Shown here: positions 17,985 through 26,236 of the stretch, piece after piece | Numbering within the stretch: the stretch's first letter is position 1 | Layout of the letters: the number at the start of each line of letters is the position of its first letter | NCBI GenBank assembly: GCA_035260545.1 | Contig: DATFUZ010000104.1 | Location: 1-33,075 of the forward strand | DNA length: 33,075 bases | Origin: DATDDB01 sp035260545 | GTDB lineage: Bacteria; Pseudomonadota; Gammaproteobacteria; Burkholderiales; Gallionellaceae | Direction of reading: 5' to 3' | Notes under the pieces: model-generated | Told to the model about the DNA's origin: nothing | Seen by the model: only the letters and a program-made list of their open reading frames with translations | Databases searched by the model: none | Program-made: the position numbers and the translations under genes

Positions 17985-18032
17985 GGCTCGGGGCGGCCGG
18001 TGTGCAGGCGAGGGCAGGGTCGCGGCGGCCAC

Positions 18033-18054
18033 GCGCCCTTGCTGCAATGGGCGC
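18033..18054 (+). repeat. Hairpin between nitroreductase and cardiolipin synthase genes
   Basis: GCGCCC (18033-18038) and GGGCGC (18049-18054) form a perfect six-base stem around a ten-base loop. No T-run follows, so if it stops transcription it would need Rho; it could equally be chance in GC-rich DNA. Confidence 0.3.
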
Positions 18055-18108
18055 ACTGCGGAACAATAGCGCCACGAGAATCCCGAAGGGACTGCCCGCC
18101 CTGAGCCG

Positions 18109-19509
18109 ATGCTGAAACTCCTGCACTCGCCGCATCTGCTGACCGTGCACGTCCTGGTGGTCGTGGCGGGATTGCTCACCTATGTGCTGACCACGCATTC
18201 CCTGCAACAGCGGCGCGCGCCGACGGCGGCCCTTTCCTGGGCGCTGTCGATTGCGCTGATACCCTATATCGGCCTGCCCCTCTACCTTCTGTTCGGTACG
18301 CGCAAGCTGCTGCACGCGGCCAATCGCGGCGGCGAACTGCCCGCCGCAGTGGGCGAGGGGACGGGCGCGTGGCTGAACCTGTTGACGGCGTCCCTGGGAC
18401 AGCCGCCGGCGGCAAGCTATCGCGATCTGCGGCTCCACGCAGAGGGTCACCACGCGCTGCAGGCCCTTTGGGATCTCGTTGACGGCGCGCAGCACGAATT
18501 GCTGATATGCACTTTCCTTGTCGGCCGCGATGCTGTGGGCAAGGCGCTGATGGCGAGGCTGATGGACAAGGCGCGGCGCGGCGTGCGCGTGCGGCTGCTG
18601 ATCGACGGCTCGGGACGGCTGATGGGCGGCGCGGTGAGCCTGCGCAGGCTCCGGGCGGCCGGGGTGGAGGTCGCGGTGTTCGGCCCGATTCTGCACGTGC
18701 CGTTTCGCAGCCGGGTAAACCTGCGCAATCACCGCAAGATGGTAGTGGCGGACGGCGACCGCCTGTGGTGCGGCGGCCGCAATTTCGCGGTGGAATATTT
18801 CGACGGCTCCAGCCGGTATGGCCGCTGGCAGGACCTGACGTTTGATGTTGCGGGTCCGGTTGCGAGGCAGGCGCGAGCCCTGTTCGAACGCGACTGGGCT
18901 TTCTCCGCGCGCGGCGCCAGGGCGCGCGTAGCGTTGCCGGCGCCGCCGGTCACACCATCGCCAGCCGCCGGCGCGCCGCGGGCGCAGGTGATTGCCGCCG
19001 GCCCTGACGAATCGGACGACACCGTGCACGACCTGCTGGTTTCCGCGTGTTTCAAGGCGCAGCGGCACGTCAGCGCGGTGACGCCGTACTTCGTCCCGGG
19101 CGGCGAATTGCTGATGGCGCTGTCGCTGGCCGCGCGGCGCGGCGTTGTCGTGGACCTCGTGCTGCCGGCGCGTTCGAATCACCGGATGGCCGATTTCGTG
19201 CGTCATCGTGCCATCCGCGACCTGGCGTCCGCCGGCGGCAGGATATGGCTTTCGCCGCGCATGCTGCATGCGAAGGCGGTGGTCATCGACGACAGCCTGG
19301 CTTTGTGCGGATCGGCCAACCTCGATGCGCGCAGCATGTTCCTGAACTACGAAATGATGGTGGCCTTTTACGCAAGCACCGATATAGGGCGCTTCGCTGC
19401 GTTCGTCGAAAAGCAGCGCGCGGCATCGGCGCGTTATGAAGCTTCCAAGCCGGGCCTGTTGCGTGACCTCGGCGAAGGCCTGCTGCTTTGGCTTGCATTC
19501 CAGCTCTGA
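18109..19509 (+). CDS. Cardiolipin synthase-like phospholipase D family protein
   Basis: A 466-residue membrane-attached PLD-superfamily enzyme. Two hydrophobic helices at about 8-30 and 40-62, the second reading YIGLPLYLLFGTRK, form the PLDc_N anchor typical of cardiolipin synthases. Two HKD motifs follow: NHRKMVVAD (H208, K210, D215) and LHAKAVVID (H387, K389, D394), each with the expected downstream GGRN or GSANLD. Such enzymes join phosphatidylglycerol (or phosphatidylethanolamine) units into cardiolipin at the inner membrane. The segment between the two PLD domains (about 275-300) is proline/alanine-rich and looks like a linker. The start has little Shine-Dalgarno support but gives the family N-terminus. 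It is followed by a PsiE-like membrane gene in the same direction. Confidence 0.92.
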   Translation: MLKLLHSPHLLTVHVLVVVAGLLTYVLTTHSLQQRRAPTAALSWALSIALIPYIGLPLYLLFGTRKLLHAANRGGELPAAVGEGTGAWLNLLTASLGQPPAASYRDLRLHAEGHHALQALWDLVDGAQHELLICTFLVGRDAVGKALMARLMDKARRGVRVRLLIDGSGRLMGGAVSLRRLRAAGVEVAVFGPILHVPFRSRVNLRNHRKMVVADGDRLWCGGRNFAVEYFDGSSRYGRWQDLTFDVAGPVARQARALFERDWAFSARGARARVALPAPPVTPSPAAGAPRAQVIAAGPDESDDTVHDLLVSACFKAQRHVSAVTPYFVPGGELLMALSLAARRGVVVDLVLPARSNHRMADFVRHRAIRDLASAGGRIWLSPRMLHAKAVVIDDSLALCGSANLDARSMFLNYEMMVAFYASTDIGRFAAFVEKQRAASARYEASKPGLLRDLGEGLLLWLAFQL

Positions 19510-19617
19510 GGCAAACCCCTATTTGAGTTTCCCGACAAAGATCGCGGTGCCGCGCGAGAAACTTCCTGCGGAAATTCCGGCCTAAATTGCGTCGAATTTG
19601 GAAATGGTGAGGGATGC

Positions 19618-20046
19618 ATGATGGAGGAAACAGCCGGGAAGAAGTCGGTATACCAGCGCTTCGAGCAACTCATCACGACAGTCGTTGCAACCCTCAATGC
19701 AATAATGATCGTGGCGGCCCTGTGGGGGCTGATCGTGCAGGTCTACCGCCTGGTGTTGCGCGGCACGTTCGACACGCTGGATCACCGGGCCTTTCAGAGC
19801 GTGTTCGGCATGATGCTCACGCTGCTCATTGCGCTGGAGTTCGGTCACTCCATCGTCCATCCGCACTCCAGAACCGCCGGCATCATCAAGACTCAGACCA
19901 TCATCCTCATTGCCATCCTGGCAATCTCGCGGGAATTCATCGTGTTTCAGATGGAGACATACTCCGCCTTCCTGCTCGCGGCCTACGCGGCTTCACTGCT
20001 TTCGCTGGGCATCGTATACAGGCTGATCAGGGAACGGCGGGAATAG
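19618..20046 (+). CDS. PsiE-like phosphate-starvation-inducible membrane protein
   Basis: A 142-residue protein with four hydrophobic helices (about 18-42, 62-82, 88-108, 113-134) and charged ends, fitting the PsiE domain family. Characteristic stretches are LEFGHSIVHPHSRTAG and ISREFIVFQMET. In E. coli psiE is induced by phosphate starvation and its biochemical role is unknown. GAGGGA lies just before two adjacent ATGs (19618 and 19621); either could be used. It lies 108 bases after the cardiolipin synthase-like gene on the same strand. I see no Pho-box in the gap, so phosphate control is not supported by the sequence itself. Confidence 0.85.
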   Translation: MMEETAGKKSVYQRFEQLITTVVATLNAIMIVAALWGLIVQVYRLVLRGTFDTLDHRAFQSVFGMMLTLLIALEFGHSIVHPHSRTAGIIKTQTIILIAILAISREFIVFQMETYSAFLLAAYAASLLSLGIVYRLIRERRE

Positions 20047-20165
20047 CGCAGCCGGCAAGGGGCGTCGTGATGAGGACGGTTACGCCCGTTTTCCGCGCAG
20101 TGAGGCGTCCGCCATTCGCGGCGGCCGGCGGGCAGTGCAATTTCCCGTGCAGCCCGCGGAGGGAA

Positions 20166-20459
20166 TCAGTGGCTGGGGGTGTATATCTGCCCGATGCCGG
20201 CCCACACGGTCGAATCGGCAGCGGGCGGCCTCGGCGCACGCTGCGCGGAAGGCAGCGCGGCGCGCATCTCGGCCAGTACCTTCTCGGCATTTTGCAGCAT
20301 CAGGCTCATGCCGTTCAGGTGTCCGGGTTCGATGGTGGCGTCATTGTTGATCGACAGGATGAATTCGACGTGGTGCAGTGCCTGAATCACATCTTCGAGC
20401 GCAGGTTTTGCAATCGCGCCCGGCAGAATCACAACGGATGTAGCTTTCGCAGGTCTCAT
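20166..20459 (-). CDS. Small hypothetical protein, family not recognised
   Basis: A 97-residue protein alone on the minus strand between psiE and the ABC exporter. The ATG at 20459 is preceded by AAAGGA eight bases upstream, a much better site than the in-frame ATG at 20555 that would add 32 residues. The first 65 residues look like a compact folded domain with alternating strands and helices (TSVVILPGAIAKPALEDVIQ, HHVEFILSINNDATI, MSLMLQNAEKVLAEMRAA). The last 30 are proline/alanine-rich and end in IGQIYTPSH. There is no signal peptide, membrane helix or metal-binding motif. I do not recognise the family. The unidirectional position and good ribosome site argue that it is real, but this is less certain than for the other genes. 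Confidence 0.6.
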   Translation of the reverse strand: MRPAKATSVVILPGAIAKPALEDVIQALHHVEFILSINNDATIEPGHLNGMSLMLQNAEKVLAEMRAALPSAQRAPRPPAADSTVWAGIGQIYTPSH

Positions 20460-20843
20460 GATTAATTCCTTTAAGCGGTTTAAGTGCTCTGAGCGGAGCA
20501 TAGCCGTGGTTTGTTTCAGGAGTATTTCCGCCGCGCCGTCACGGGCTCGCTTCATGGGGACTCCCTTGCAATCCAGGCGGTTCCAGGGGCAGAATGCGCT
20601 CCCCGCACTTGCCCTGCCTGCATATTTCGTGCCATGGGCGGAGGGCGGGCAAACCGCCCGATTTCGCGCCTTGCACAGCGCGAGCAGCCGAAAGCCTGTG
20701 CCGATTGCGTGCAGCCAGCGGTCGCCATGCACGGTTGCGGTGCGCCGAACGGCGCTCATATCCATGTGGCTTGGAGGGGTGTGCCGCCTGCGGCGGGCGC
20801 GGCTATAATGCGGCTGTTGCCTTAACGTCTTCTGTCGATTTCC
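20460..20843. other. Intergenic region upstream of the ABC exporter
   Basis: About 385 bases with divergent starts on both sides. No frame looks like a protein; the open frames are arginine/proline-rich by-products of GC-rich DNA. A perfect TATAAT at 20804-20809 is a probable -10 for the ABC exporter about 40 bases before its ATG. No obvious -35 accompanies it. Confidence 0.4.
20804..20809 (+). promoter_or_regulatory. Probable -10 box for the ABC exporter gene
   Basis: Perfect TATAAT within GGCTATAATGCGG, about 35 bases upstream of the ATG at 20844. No convincing -35 lies 16-18 bases before it. Confidence 0.4.
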
Positions 20844-22652
20844 ATGCGTTCCCCCACTGCCGTACCCGCTTCGTCTCCTTCCCTGTCCGCGCCGCACGGC
20901 GACTGGAGTGTCGTTCGCACCTTGATGCCTTACCTGATGGAATTCAGGGGGCGCGTGGTCGCTGCGCTCAGTCTGCTGGTGCTGGCCAAATTGGCCAACG
21001 TCGGCGTGCCGCTGGTGTTCAAGCACATCGTGGACGAACTGGGCAAGCCGCATGCGCTGATGCACGCGCTGTCCACCGTCGCCGTGGCGCTGCTGATCGG
21101 TTACGGCGCGCTGCGCGCGATGTCCACGCTGATGGGCGAGCTGCGCGACGCGGTGTTTGCCAAGGTGACGCAGCGCGCCATCCGGCGGGTGGCGCTGGAA
21201 GTATTCAGCCATATGCACAGTCTCTCCCTGCGCTTCCATCTGGAACGCCAGACCGGCGGCGTCTCGCGCGACATCGAGCGCGGCACCCGCGGCATCGGTT
21301 TCCTGCTCAACTTCATGCTGTTCAACATCCTGCCCACGCTGCTGGAGATCGGGCTGGTGGCCGGCATCCTGATCTACAAGTACAGCCTGTGGTTTGCCGG
21401 CGTCACGTTCGTTACGCTGTCGCTGTATATCATGTTCACGCTGTACATCACCGAGTGGCGCATGGTGTTCCGCCGCACCATGAACGACATGGATTCCAAG
21501 GCCAACACGCGCGCCATCGACAGCCTGCTGAACTACGAGACGGTGAAGTATTTCGGCAACGAAGGCTACGAAGCGCGGCGCTACGATGAGCAGCTCGAGA
21601 AGTGGGAAGAGGCCGCCGTGCGCAACCAGACTTCGCTGGCCGCCCTCAATGCAGGACAGAGCGCGATCATTGCGGTCGGCATCACGGTGCTCATGCTCCT
21701 GGCGGCGCAAGGCGTGGTGAAGGGCTCCATGACGCTGGGGGATCTGGTGCTGGTGAACATGTATATGGTGCAGCTCTACATGCCTCTGCATTTCCTGGGT
21801 TTTGTCTACCGCGAGATCAAGAACTCGCTGGTGGACATGGAGAAAATGTTCCGCCTGCTGGGCGAGCATCGCGAGATCCAGGATGCGCCGGATGCGCGGC
21901 CGCTGGATGCGGCCGATTCCACGATACGCTTTTCGCATGTGGCGTTCTCTTACAACCCGGAGCGGCAGATCCTGCACGATGTCAGCTTCGAGGTGCCGGC
22001 CGGGCATACCGTTGCGGTGGTGGGCACCAGCGGCGCCGGCAAGTCCACCCTGTCGCGCCTGCTGTTCCGCTTTTACGACGTGGAGGCGGGCGAAGTCCGC
22101 ATAGGCGGCCAGGACATCCGCGAAGTCACCCAGTCCAGCCTGCGCGCGGCCATCGGCATCGTGCCGCAGGATACCGTGCTGTTCAACGACACCATCTACT
22201 ACAACATCGTCTATGGCCGCCCCGGCGCCGCGCGCGACGAGGTGATCCAGGCCGCGCAATCGGCGCATATCCATGCCTTTATCGAATCGCTGCCGGATGG
22301 CTATGACACCGTCGTGGGCGAGCGCGGGCTCAAGCTCTCGGGCGGGGAAAAGCAGCGCGTGGCCATCGCCCGCGCCATCCTCAAGAACCCGCCCATCCTG
22401 ATTTTCGACGAGGCGACCTCCGCCCTCGATTCGCAGTCGGAGAAAGCCATCCAGGCCGAACTGCGCGCAATCGCGCGCAATCGCACCACCCTGATCATTG
22501 CGCACCGCCTGTCAACAGTGGTGGATGCGCAACAGATACTCGTGATGGAGAAGGGGCGCATCGTGGAACGCGGCACGCACGAAGAACTTATTGTATTAAA
22601 AGGCGTTTATTCCAGGATGTGGGCTCTGCAGCAGCGCCAGGCGCACGAATAG
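20844..22652 (+). CDS. Atm1-type ABC exporter (fused permease and ATPase)
   Basis: A 602-residue half-transporter with an N-terminal six-helix permease (about 30-330) and a C-terminal ATPase (about 345-595). ATPase motifs are complete: Walker A GTSGAGKST (394-402), signature LSGGEKQR (498-505), Walker B ending in D522-E523 (ILIFDEATSALD) and the switch H554 (IIAHRLST). The permease stretches SRDIERGTRGIGFLLNFMLF and NYETVKYFGNE are typical of the Atm1/HMT1 class. That class in mitochondria and bacteria exports glutathione-linked compounds and has been tied to iron-sulfur cluster and heavy-metal homeostasis. It probably works as a homodimer in the inner membrane. The start lacks a strong Shine-Dalgarno. 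Substrate here is inferred from class only; no partner gene adjoins it. Confidence 0.93.
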   Translation: MRSPTAVPASSPSLSAPHGDWSVVRTLMPYLMEFRGRVVAALSLLVLAKLANVGVPLVFKHIVDELGKPHALMHALSTVAVALLIGYGALRAMSTLMGELRDAVFAKVTQRAIRRVALEVFSHMHSLSLRFHLERQTGGVSRDIERGTRGIGFLLNFMLFNILPTLLEIGLVAGILIYKYSLWFAGVTFVTLSLYIMFTLYITEWRMVFRRTMNDMDSKANTRAIDSLLNYETVKYFGNEGYEARRYDEQLEKWEEAAVRNQTSLAALNAGQSAIIAVGITVLMLLAAQGVVKGSMTLGDLVLVNMYMVQLYMPLHFLGFVYREIKNSLVDMEKMFRLLGEHREIQDAPDARPLDAADSTIRFSHVAFSYNPERQILHDVSFEVPAGHTVAVVGTSGAGKSTLSRLLFRFYDVEAGEVRIGGQDIREVTQSSLRAAIGIVPQDTVLFNDTIYYNIVYGRPGAARDEVIQAAQSAHIHAFIESLPDGYDTVVGERGLKLSGGEKQRVAIARAILKNPPILIFDEATSALDSQSEKAIQAELRAIARNRTTLIIAHRLSTVVDAQQILVMEKGRIVERGTHEELIVLKGVYSRMWALQQRQAHE

Positions 22653-22657
22653 GCGTT

Positions 22658-22673
22658 CCTGGGTTGGCCCAGG
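22658..22673 (+). terminator. Short hairpin just after the ABC exporter stop codon
   Basis: CCTGGG (22658-22663) and CCCAGG (22668-22673) pair perfectly around TTGG, six bases after the stop. No T-run follows, so it is at best a weak or Rho-assisted terminator. Confidence 0.3.
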
Positions 22674-22863
22674 CACCGCGCCGTTCATCGAATTGTCTTT
22701 AGCTTGGCGTCCTTTCCTGTTGATTTAGAATTGTATTAATGTATCCTTTGGGCTGTGCGTTGTGCGCACAGTCTGGCCGTAACATCATCTTCCGGGCTAT
22801 GCGCATTGAATAAATCGAAAGGGTCGACAGCCCGCGTCGCCGGGCTTGCGAGGGAGTGCGGAC

Positions 22864-23751
22864 ATGAAGACAACGCGAAAGACATCGAGGTGGCTGGGTT
22901 TGTGCGGACTCCTGGCGCTGGCCCTGGCTGCGCCGCAGGCGCAAGCGCAAGCGCATCGGGCGCACGCGGCATCGCACGAGGTGCGCGCGCCTCACCTGCG
23001 TTCGGGCATAGCGCTCGTATACGACGAGGAGGCGCACCGCACGCTTTATGCCAAGGGCGCGGACGATGTCGCGCCGATCGCCTCCATCACCAAGCTGATG
23101 ACCGCCATGGTGATACTCGACGCGCACCTGCCCATGGAGCAGAAGATCACGCTGACGCGTCAGGATAAGGACCGTTACAAGGGATCGCGCTCGCGCATGC
23201 GCCGCGGGATGACGCTCACGCGGGGCGAGCTGCTCAAGCTGGCGCTGCTGGCGTCCGAAAACCGCGCCGCGGCTGCGCTTGCGCGCACCTTCCCGGGCGG
23301 CACGCAGGCGGTGGTCGAGCAAATGAACCGCAAGGCCAGGGCGCTGGGCATGCGCGACACGCATTTCGTGGACCCTACCGGGCTGCACAGCAAGAACGTC
23401 TCCACCGCGCACGACCTGGTGAAACTGGTGCTCGCGGCGCGGCGCTACCGGGCCATCGAGGAGGCCACCACCACCGGCGCGCACGACGTGGACGTGGGGC
23501 GCAACCGGCAAATGCACTTCCGCAACACCAATCCGCTGGTCAGGAACGCGAAGTGGGAAATCGGCCTGTCCAAGACCGGCTATATCAGCGAATCCGGACG
23601 CTGCCTGGTGATGGAGACGCGGATTGGCGGCCGGCCGGTGGTCATGGTGCTGCTTGATTCCTGGGGCAGGCTTACCCGGGTCGGAGATGCCAACCGCGTC
23701 CGGCACTGGATGGAAGGCACCCTGGCCCGCGCCGCCCCGGTGCGCAGCTGA
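22864..23751 (+). CDS. pbpG: D-alanyl-D-alanine endopeptidase, penicillin-binding protein 7 type
   Basis: A 295-residue periplasmic serine peptidase. Residues 1-30 are a signal peptide ending in AQAQA. The three penicillin-binding motifs are all present: S74-I-T-K77 (ASITKLMTAM), S131-E-N133 and K237-T-G239 (LSKTGYISESG). The family (PBP7/8, peptidase S11) cleaves D-Ala-meso-diaminopimelate cross-links in peptidoglycan and takes part in wall remodelling. I chose the ATG at 22864, which has GAGGGAG upstream and gives a normal signal peptide; an in-frame ATG at 22846 would add six residues. It is convergent with the MscS gene, with only 26 bases between the stops and no clear terminator. Confidence 0.94.
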   Translation: MKTTRKTSRWLGLCGLLALALAAPQAQAQAHRAHAASHEVRAPHLRSGIALVYDEEAHRTLYAKGADDVAPIASITKLMTAMVILDAHLPMEQKITLTRQDKDRYKGSRSRMRRGMTLTRGELLKLALLASENRAAAALARTFPGGTQAVVEQMNRKARALGMRDTHFVDPTGLHSKNVSTAHDLVKLVLAARRYRAIEEATTTGAHDVDVGRNRQMHFRNTNPLVRNAKWEIGLSKTGYISESGRCLVMETRIGGRPVVMVLLDSWGRLTRVGDANRVRHWMEGTLARAAPVRS

Positions 23752-23777
23752 GCAGGCGCGAAACCGCTTCCTCTTCC

Positions 23778-24662
23778 TCAGCGTTCCACGGTAACCTTGA
23801 AATTCGGGTTCTTGATGTGCAGGTCGCGCTGCGGGAAGGGAATCTCGATGCCGTGCCGCACCAGCTCGGTTTCCAGGGCCCACATGTAGTGGTTGCGTGT
23901 CGCGGCGGGGTGGGTAAGGGAGTCCATGCCGACCCACACGATGAGCTCGAACTCCAGCGCGCTGTTCCCCATGTTGACCAGCCAGACATCCGGCTTGCGG
24001 TCCCCCTCGTTGATGGTGCCTTCCACGCTCAATGCGGCCGCCAGCGCGGCTTCGCGCACCCGTTCCTTGTCCGTGCCGTAGGCGACGCCGAAGGGCACAT
24101 GCAGGCGGCGCACCAGTTCGCCGTAGGTCCAGTTCGCCACCCGGGTGCTGATGAACTCGGAATTGGGGACCAGGATGTCCATCAGGTCGTTGGTGGTGAT
24201 GCGGGTATAGCGCAGGTTGATCTCGGTGACCTTGCCCATTAGCCCGGATTGCAGTTCGACGATGTCGCCCACCTTGAGCGTGCGCTCGAACAGGATGATG
24301 ATGCCCGAGACGAAGTTGTTGAGGACATTCTGCAGGCCGAAGCCCAGGCCTAGCCCCACCGCGCCGCCCATGAAGGCCAGGCTGGAGAGTTCGAAGCCCA
24401 GGTAGTTCAGGCCGATGAGCGCGCCCACTATCCAGAAGATGTAGCTGGAAATGCGGCTCAGCAGGTACACGCCGGGGTCGTTGTGGTGGTGCGACAGGCG
24501 CATGATGGCCCGCCGCACCAGGCCGGCGAAATTCCAGAGGACGACGCCTATGAGCACCAGCCCGGCCAGGCGCAGCAGGCTGATGTCGGTCTTGCCGATG
24601 TTGAACAGGGGCTGGACCAGGAAGCCAGCCGTGTCTTTCCAGAAGTCGCGGACAAAATCCAA
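23778..24662 (-). CDS. MscS-family small-conductance mechanosensitive channel
   Basis: A 294-residue inner-membrane channel. Three hydrophobic helices lie at about 25-48, 68-88 and 93-128. The last is the pore helix, with the glycine/alanine pattern FMGGAVGLGLGFGLQNVLNNFVSG. The beta domain follows (FERTLKVGDIVEL, TEINLRYTRITTNDLMDILVPNSEF) and then the alpha/beta C-terminal domain. MscS channels open under membrane tension and release solutes during osmotic down-shock. The start codon is TTG at 24662, with AAAGGA about six bases upstream, which explains why no ATG fits. It is divergent from surE across 120 bases. Confidence 0.93.
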   Translation of the reverse strand: MDFVRDFWKDTAGFLVQPLFNIGKTDISLLRLAGLVLIGVVLWNFAGLVRRAIMRLSHHHNDPGVYLLSRISSYIFWIVGALIGLNYLGFELSSLAFMGGAVGLGLGFGLQNVLNNFVSGIIILFERTLKVGDIVELQSGLMGKVTEINLRYTRITTNDLMDILVPNSEFISTRVANWTYGELVRRLHVPFGVAYGTDKERVREAALAAALSVEGTINEGDRKPDVWLVNMGNSALEFELIVWVGMDSLTHPAATRNHYMWALETELVRHGIEIPFPQRDLHIKNPNFKVTVER

Positions 24663-24734
24663 TTCAGTTCCTTTGCGCGTGGCGTGTGGGCGGGTTGGTG
24701 GGCTTGCGGGTTTCCGGATGGTCCCAAACGCCGC

Positions 24735-24740
24735 TATAAT
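24735..24740 (+). promoter_or_regulatory. Probable -10 box of the surE-pcm-nlpD operon
   Basis: Perfect TATAAT in CCGCTATAATACC, about 42 bases before the surE ATG. The bases at the -35 position (TTTCCG, 18-base spacing) match only three of six. Confidence 0.45.
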
Positions 24741-24782
24741 ACCGGGCGATTATTGCCTATTCCACTGTATCGTTCCACACCC

Positions 24783-25583
24783 ATGCAGATCCTGATCAGC
24801 AACGACGATGGCTACTTTGCGCCGGGCCTGGCCCGTCTGGCGCAGACGGTGTCCACGATCGCCGACGTCGTCGTGGTGGCGCCGGAGCGCAATCGTTCGG
24901 GCGCCTCGAATTCACTGACCCTGGATCGGCCGCTCAACCTGCGCCGCGCCCCGAATGGCTATTATTACGTCAATGGCACGCCGACCGACTGCATCCACCT
25001 GGCGGTCACGGGCATGCTGCATACGGAGCCGGACATGGTCATCTCCGGCATCAACTCCGGGGCCAACATGGGCGACGATACCATCTATTCCGGGACGGTG
25101 GCTGCCGCGACGGAAGGGTTTCTGCTGGGCATTCCTTCCATTGCCGTGTCGCTGGTCGGGTCCCAGGAGCAGCACTACGATACCGCGGCGCGGGTGGTGC
25201 TGGACCTGGTGCGGCGGTTCGAGAAGAAGACTCACTCGCATCCCTGGCTGCTGAACGTCAACGTGCCGGATGTGCCGTATGAGGAGCTGAAGGGGATGGC
25301 GGTCACCCGCCTGGGCAAGCGCCACAAGGCGGAGCCCGTGATCAGGGCCAGCAACCCGCACGGCGAGACGGTGTACTGGGTGGGGCCCGCCGGGCGGGCG
25401 GCAGACGCCGCCGAAGGCACCGATTTCCACGCTGTCTCGAGCCGCCGTGTTTCCATCACGCCGCTGCAGATGGATCTCACCCAGTACGGCCAGCTCGATG
25501 CCGTGCGCGGCTGGTTGGGCGAGGAGGGGACGGCCCAGGGTGGCGCGGGGCCCGTCCGGCCGGCGCAGGGCGGGGTGCGATGA
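24783..25583 (+). CDS. surE: 5'/3'-nucleotidase SurE
   Basis: A 266-residue nucleoside-monophosphate phosphatase. The start MQILISNDDGYFAPGL carries the metal-binding pair D8-D9. Later motifs are APERNRSGASNSLTL, NGTPTDCIHLAV and the conserved SGINSGANMGDDTIYSGTV. SurE removes phosphate from 5'- and 3'-nucleotides and short polyphosphate and is linked to stationary-phase survival. The ATG at 24783 gives the exact family N-terminus. There is no good Shine-Dalgarno. The stop overlaps the pcm start by four bases (ATGA), so the two are translationally coupled. The last ~20 residues are glycine/proline-rich and look like an extra tail. Confidence 0.96.
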   Translation: MQILISNDDGYFAPGLARLAQTVSTIADVVVVAPERNRSGASNSLTLDRPLNLRRAPNGYYYVNGTPTDCIHLAVTGMLHTEPDMVISGINSGANMGDDTIYSGTVAAATEGFLLGIPSIAVSLVGSQEQHYDTAARVVLDLVRRFEKKTHSHPWLLNVNVPDVPYEELKGMAVTRLGKRHKAEPVIRASNPHGETVYWVGPAGRAADAAEGTDFHAVSSRRVSITPLQMDLTQYGQLDAVRGWLGEEGTAQGGAGPVRPAQGGVR

Positions 25584-26236
25584 ACACGCGCTACGCCGGG
25601 ATCGGCATGACCTCCCAGCGCACGCGCGGGCGCATGATAGAGCGCCTGCGTGCAGAGGGCATCAAGGATGAACTGGTGCTGGCGGCGATGAATGCCGTGC
25701 CGCGCCATATCTTCGTCGACGAGGCGCTCGCCAGCCGCGCCTATGACGACGTGTCGTTGCCGCTGGGGTTCGGCCAGACCATTTCCCGGCCTTATACGGT
25801 GGCGCGCATGATCGAGCTGCTGCGGGGCGGCAGCGCGTTGAATCGTGTGCTGGAAATTGGCAGCGGTTGCGGCTACCAGGCGGCGGTGCTGGCGCAACTG
25901 GCGCTCGAGGTGCATACCGTCGAGCGCGTGCAGCCGCTCTATGAACGCACCATCGCCTGCATGCAGGAATTGCGGGCCGCGAACGTGAAGGCATATTACG
26001 GCGACGGCGGGCAGGGCCTGCTCCAGGCCGCGCCGTTCGATGGCATTATCATGGCGGCCGCCGCTACCCATGTGCCGGAGGCCCTGCTGGAGCAACTGGC
26101 GCCCGGCGGCAGGCTGGTGCTGCCGCTGGGGGCACAGGAGCAGGTGCTGTGCGTGGTGGAGCGCGATGGCCAAGGCTACCGGGAGACGCGGTATGAGGCA
26201 GTCAAATTCGTACCTTTGCTGATGGGGAAAGCATGA
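25580..26236 (+). CDS. pcm: Protein-L-isoaspartate O-methyltransferase
   Basis: A 218-residue SAM-dependent repair enzyme that methylates isoaspartyl residues in aged proteins. Family signatures are MTSQRTRGRMIERL near the N-terminus, MNAVPRHIFVDEALASRAYDD, and PLGFGQTISRPYTVARM, the substrate loop. The SAM-binding glycine motif is LEIGSGCGYQAAVLAQL (about 91-107). The length is standard. It is joined to surE and to nlpD by ATGA overlaps on both sides, so the three form one operon in the order known from many gamma- and betaproteobacteria. Confidence 0.96.
   Translation: MNTRYAGIGMTSQRTRGRMIERLRAEGIKDELVLAAMNAVPRHIFVDEALASRAYDDVSLPLGFGQTISRPYTVARMIELLRGGSALNRVLEIGSGCGYQAAVLAQLALEVHTVERVQPLYERTIACMQELRAANVKAYYGDGGQGLLQAAPFDGIIMAAAATHVPEALLEQLAPGGRLVLPLGAQEQVLCVVERDGQGYRETRYEAVKFVPLLMGKA

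Noticed and set aside
20460..22505. Minus-strand frame of 779 codons extending the small gene upstream through the ABC exporter
   Set aside because: Only the last 97 codons have a ribosome site and protein-like sequence; the rest is antisense to the ABC exporter and intergenic DNA.
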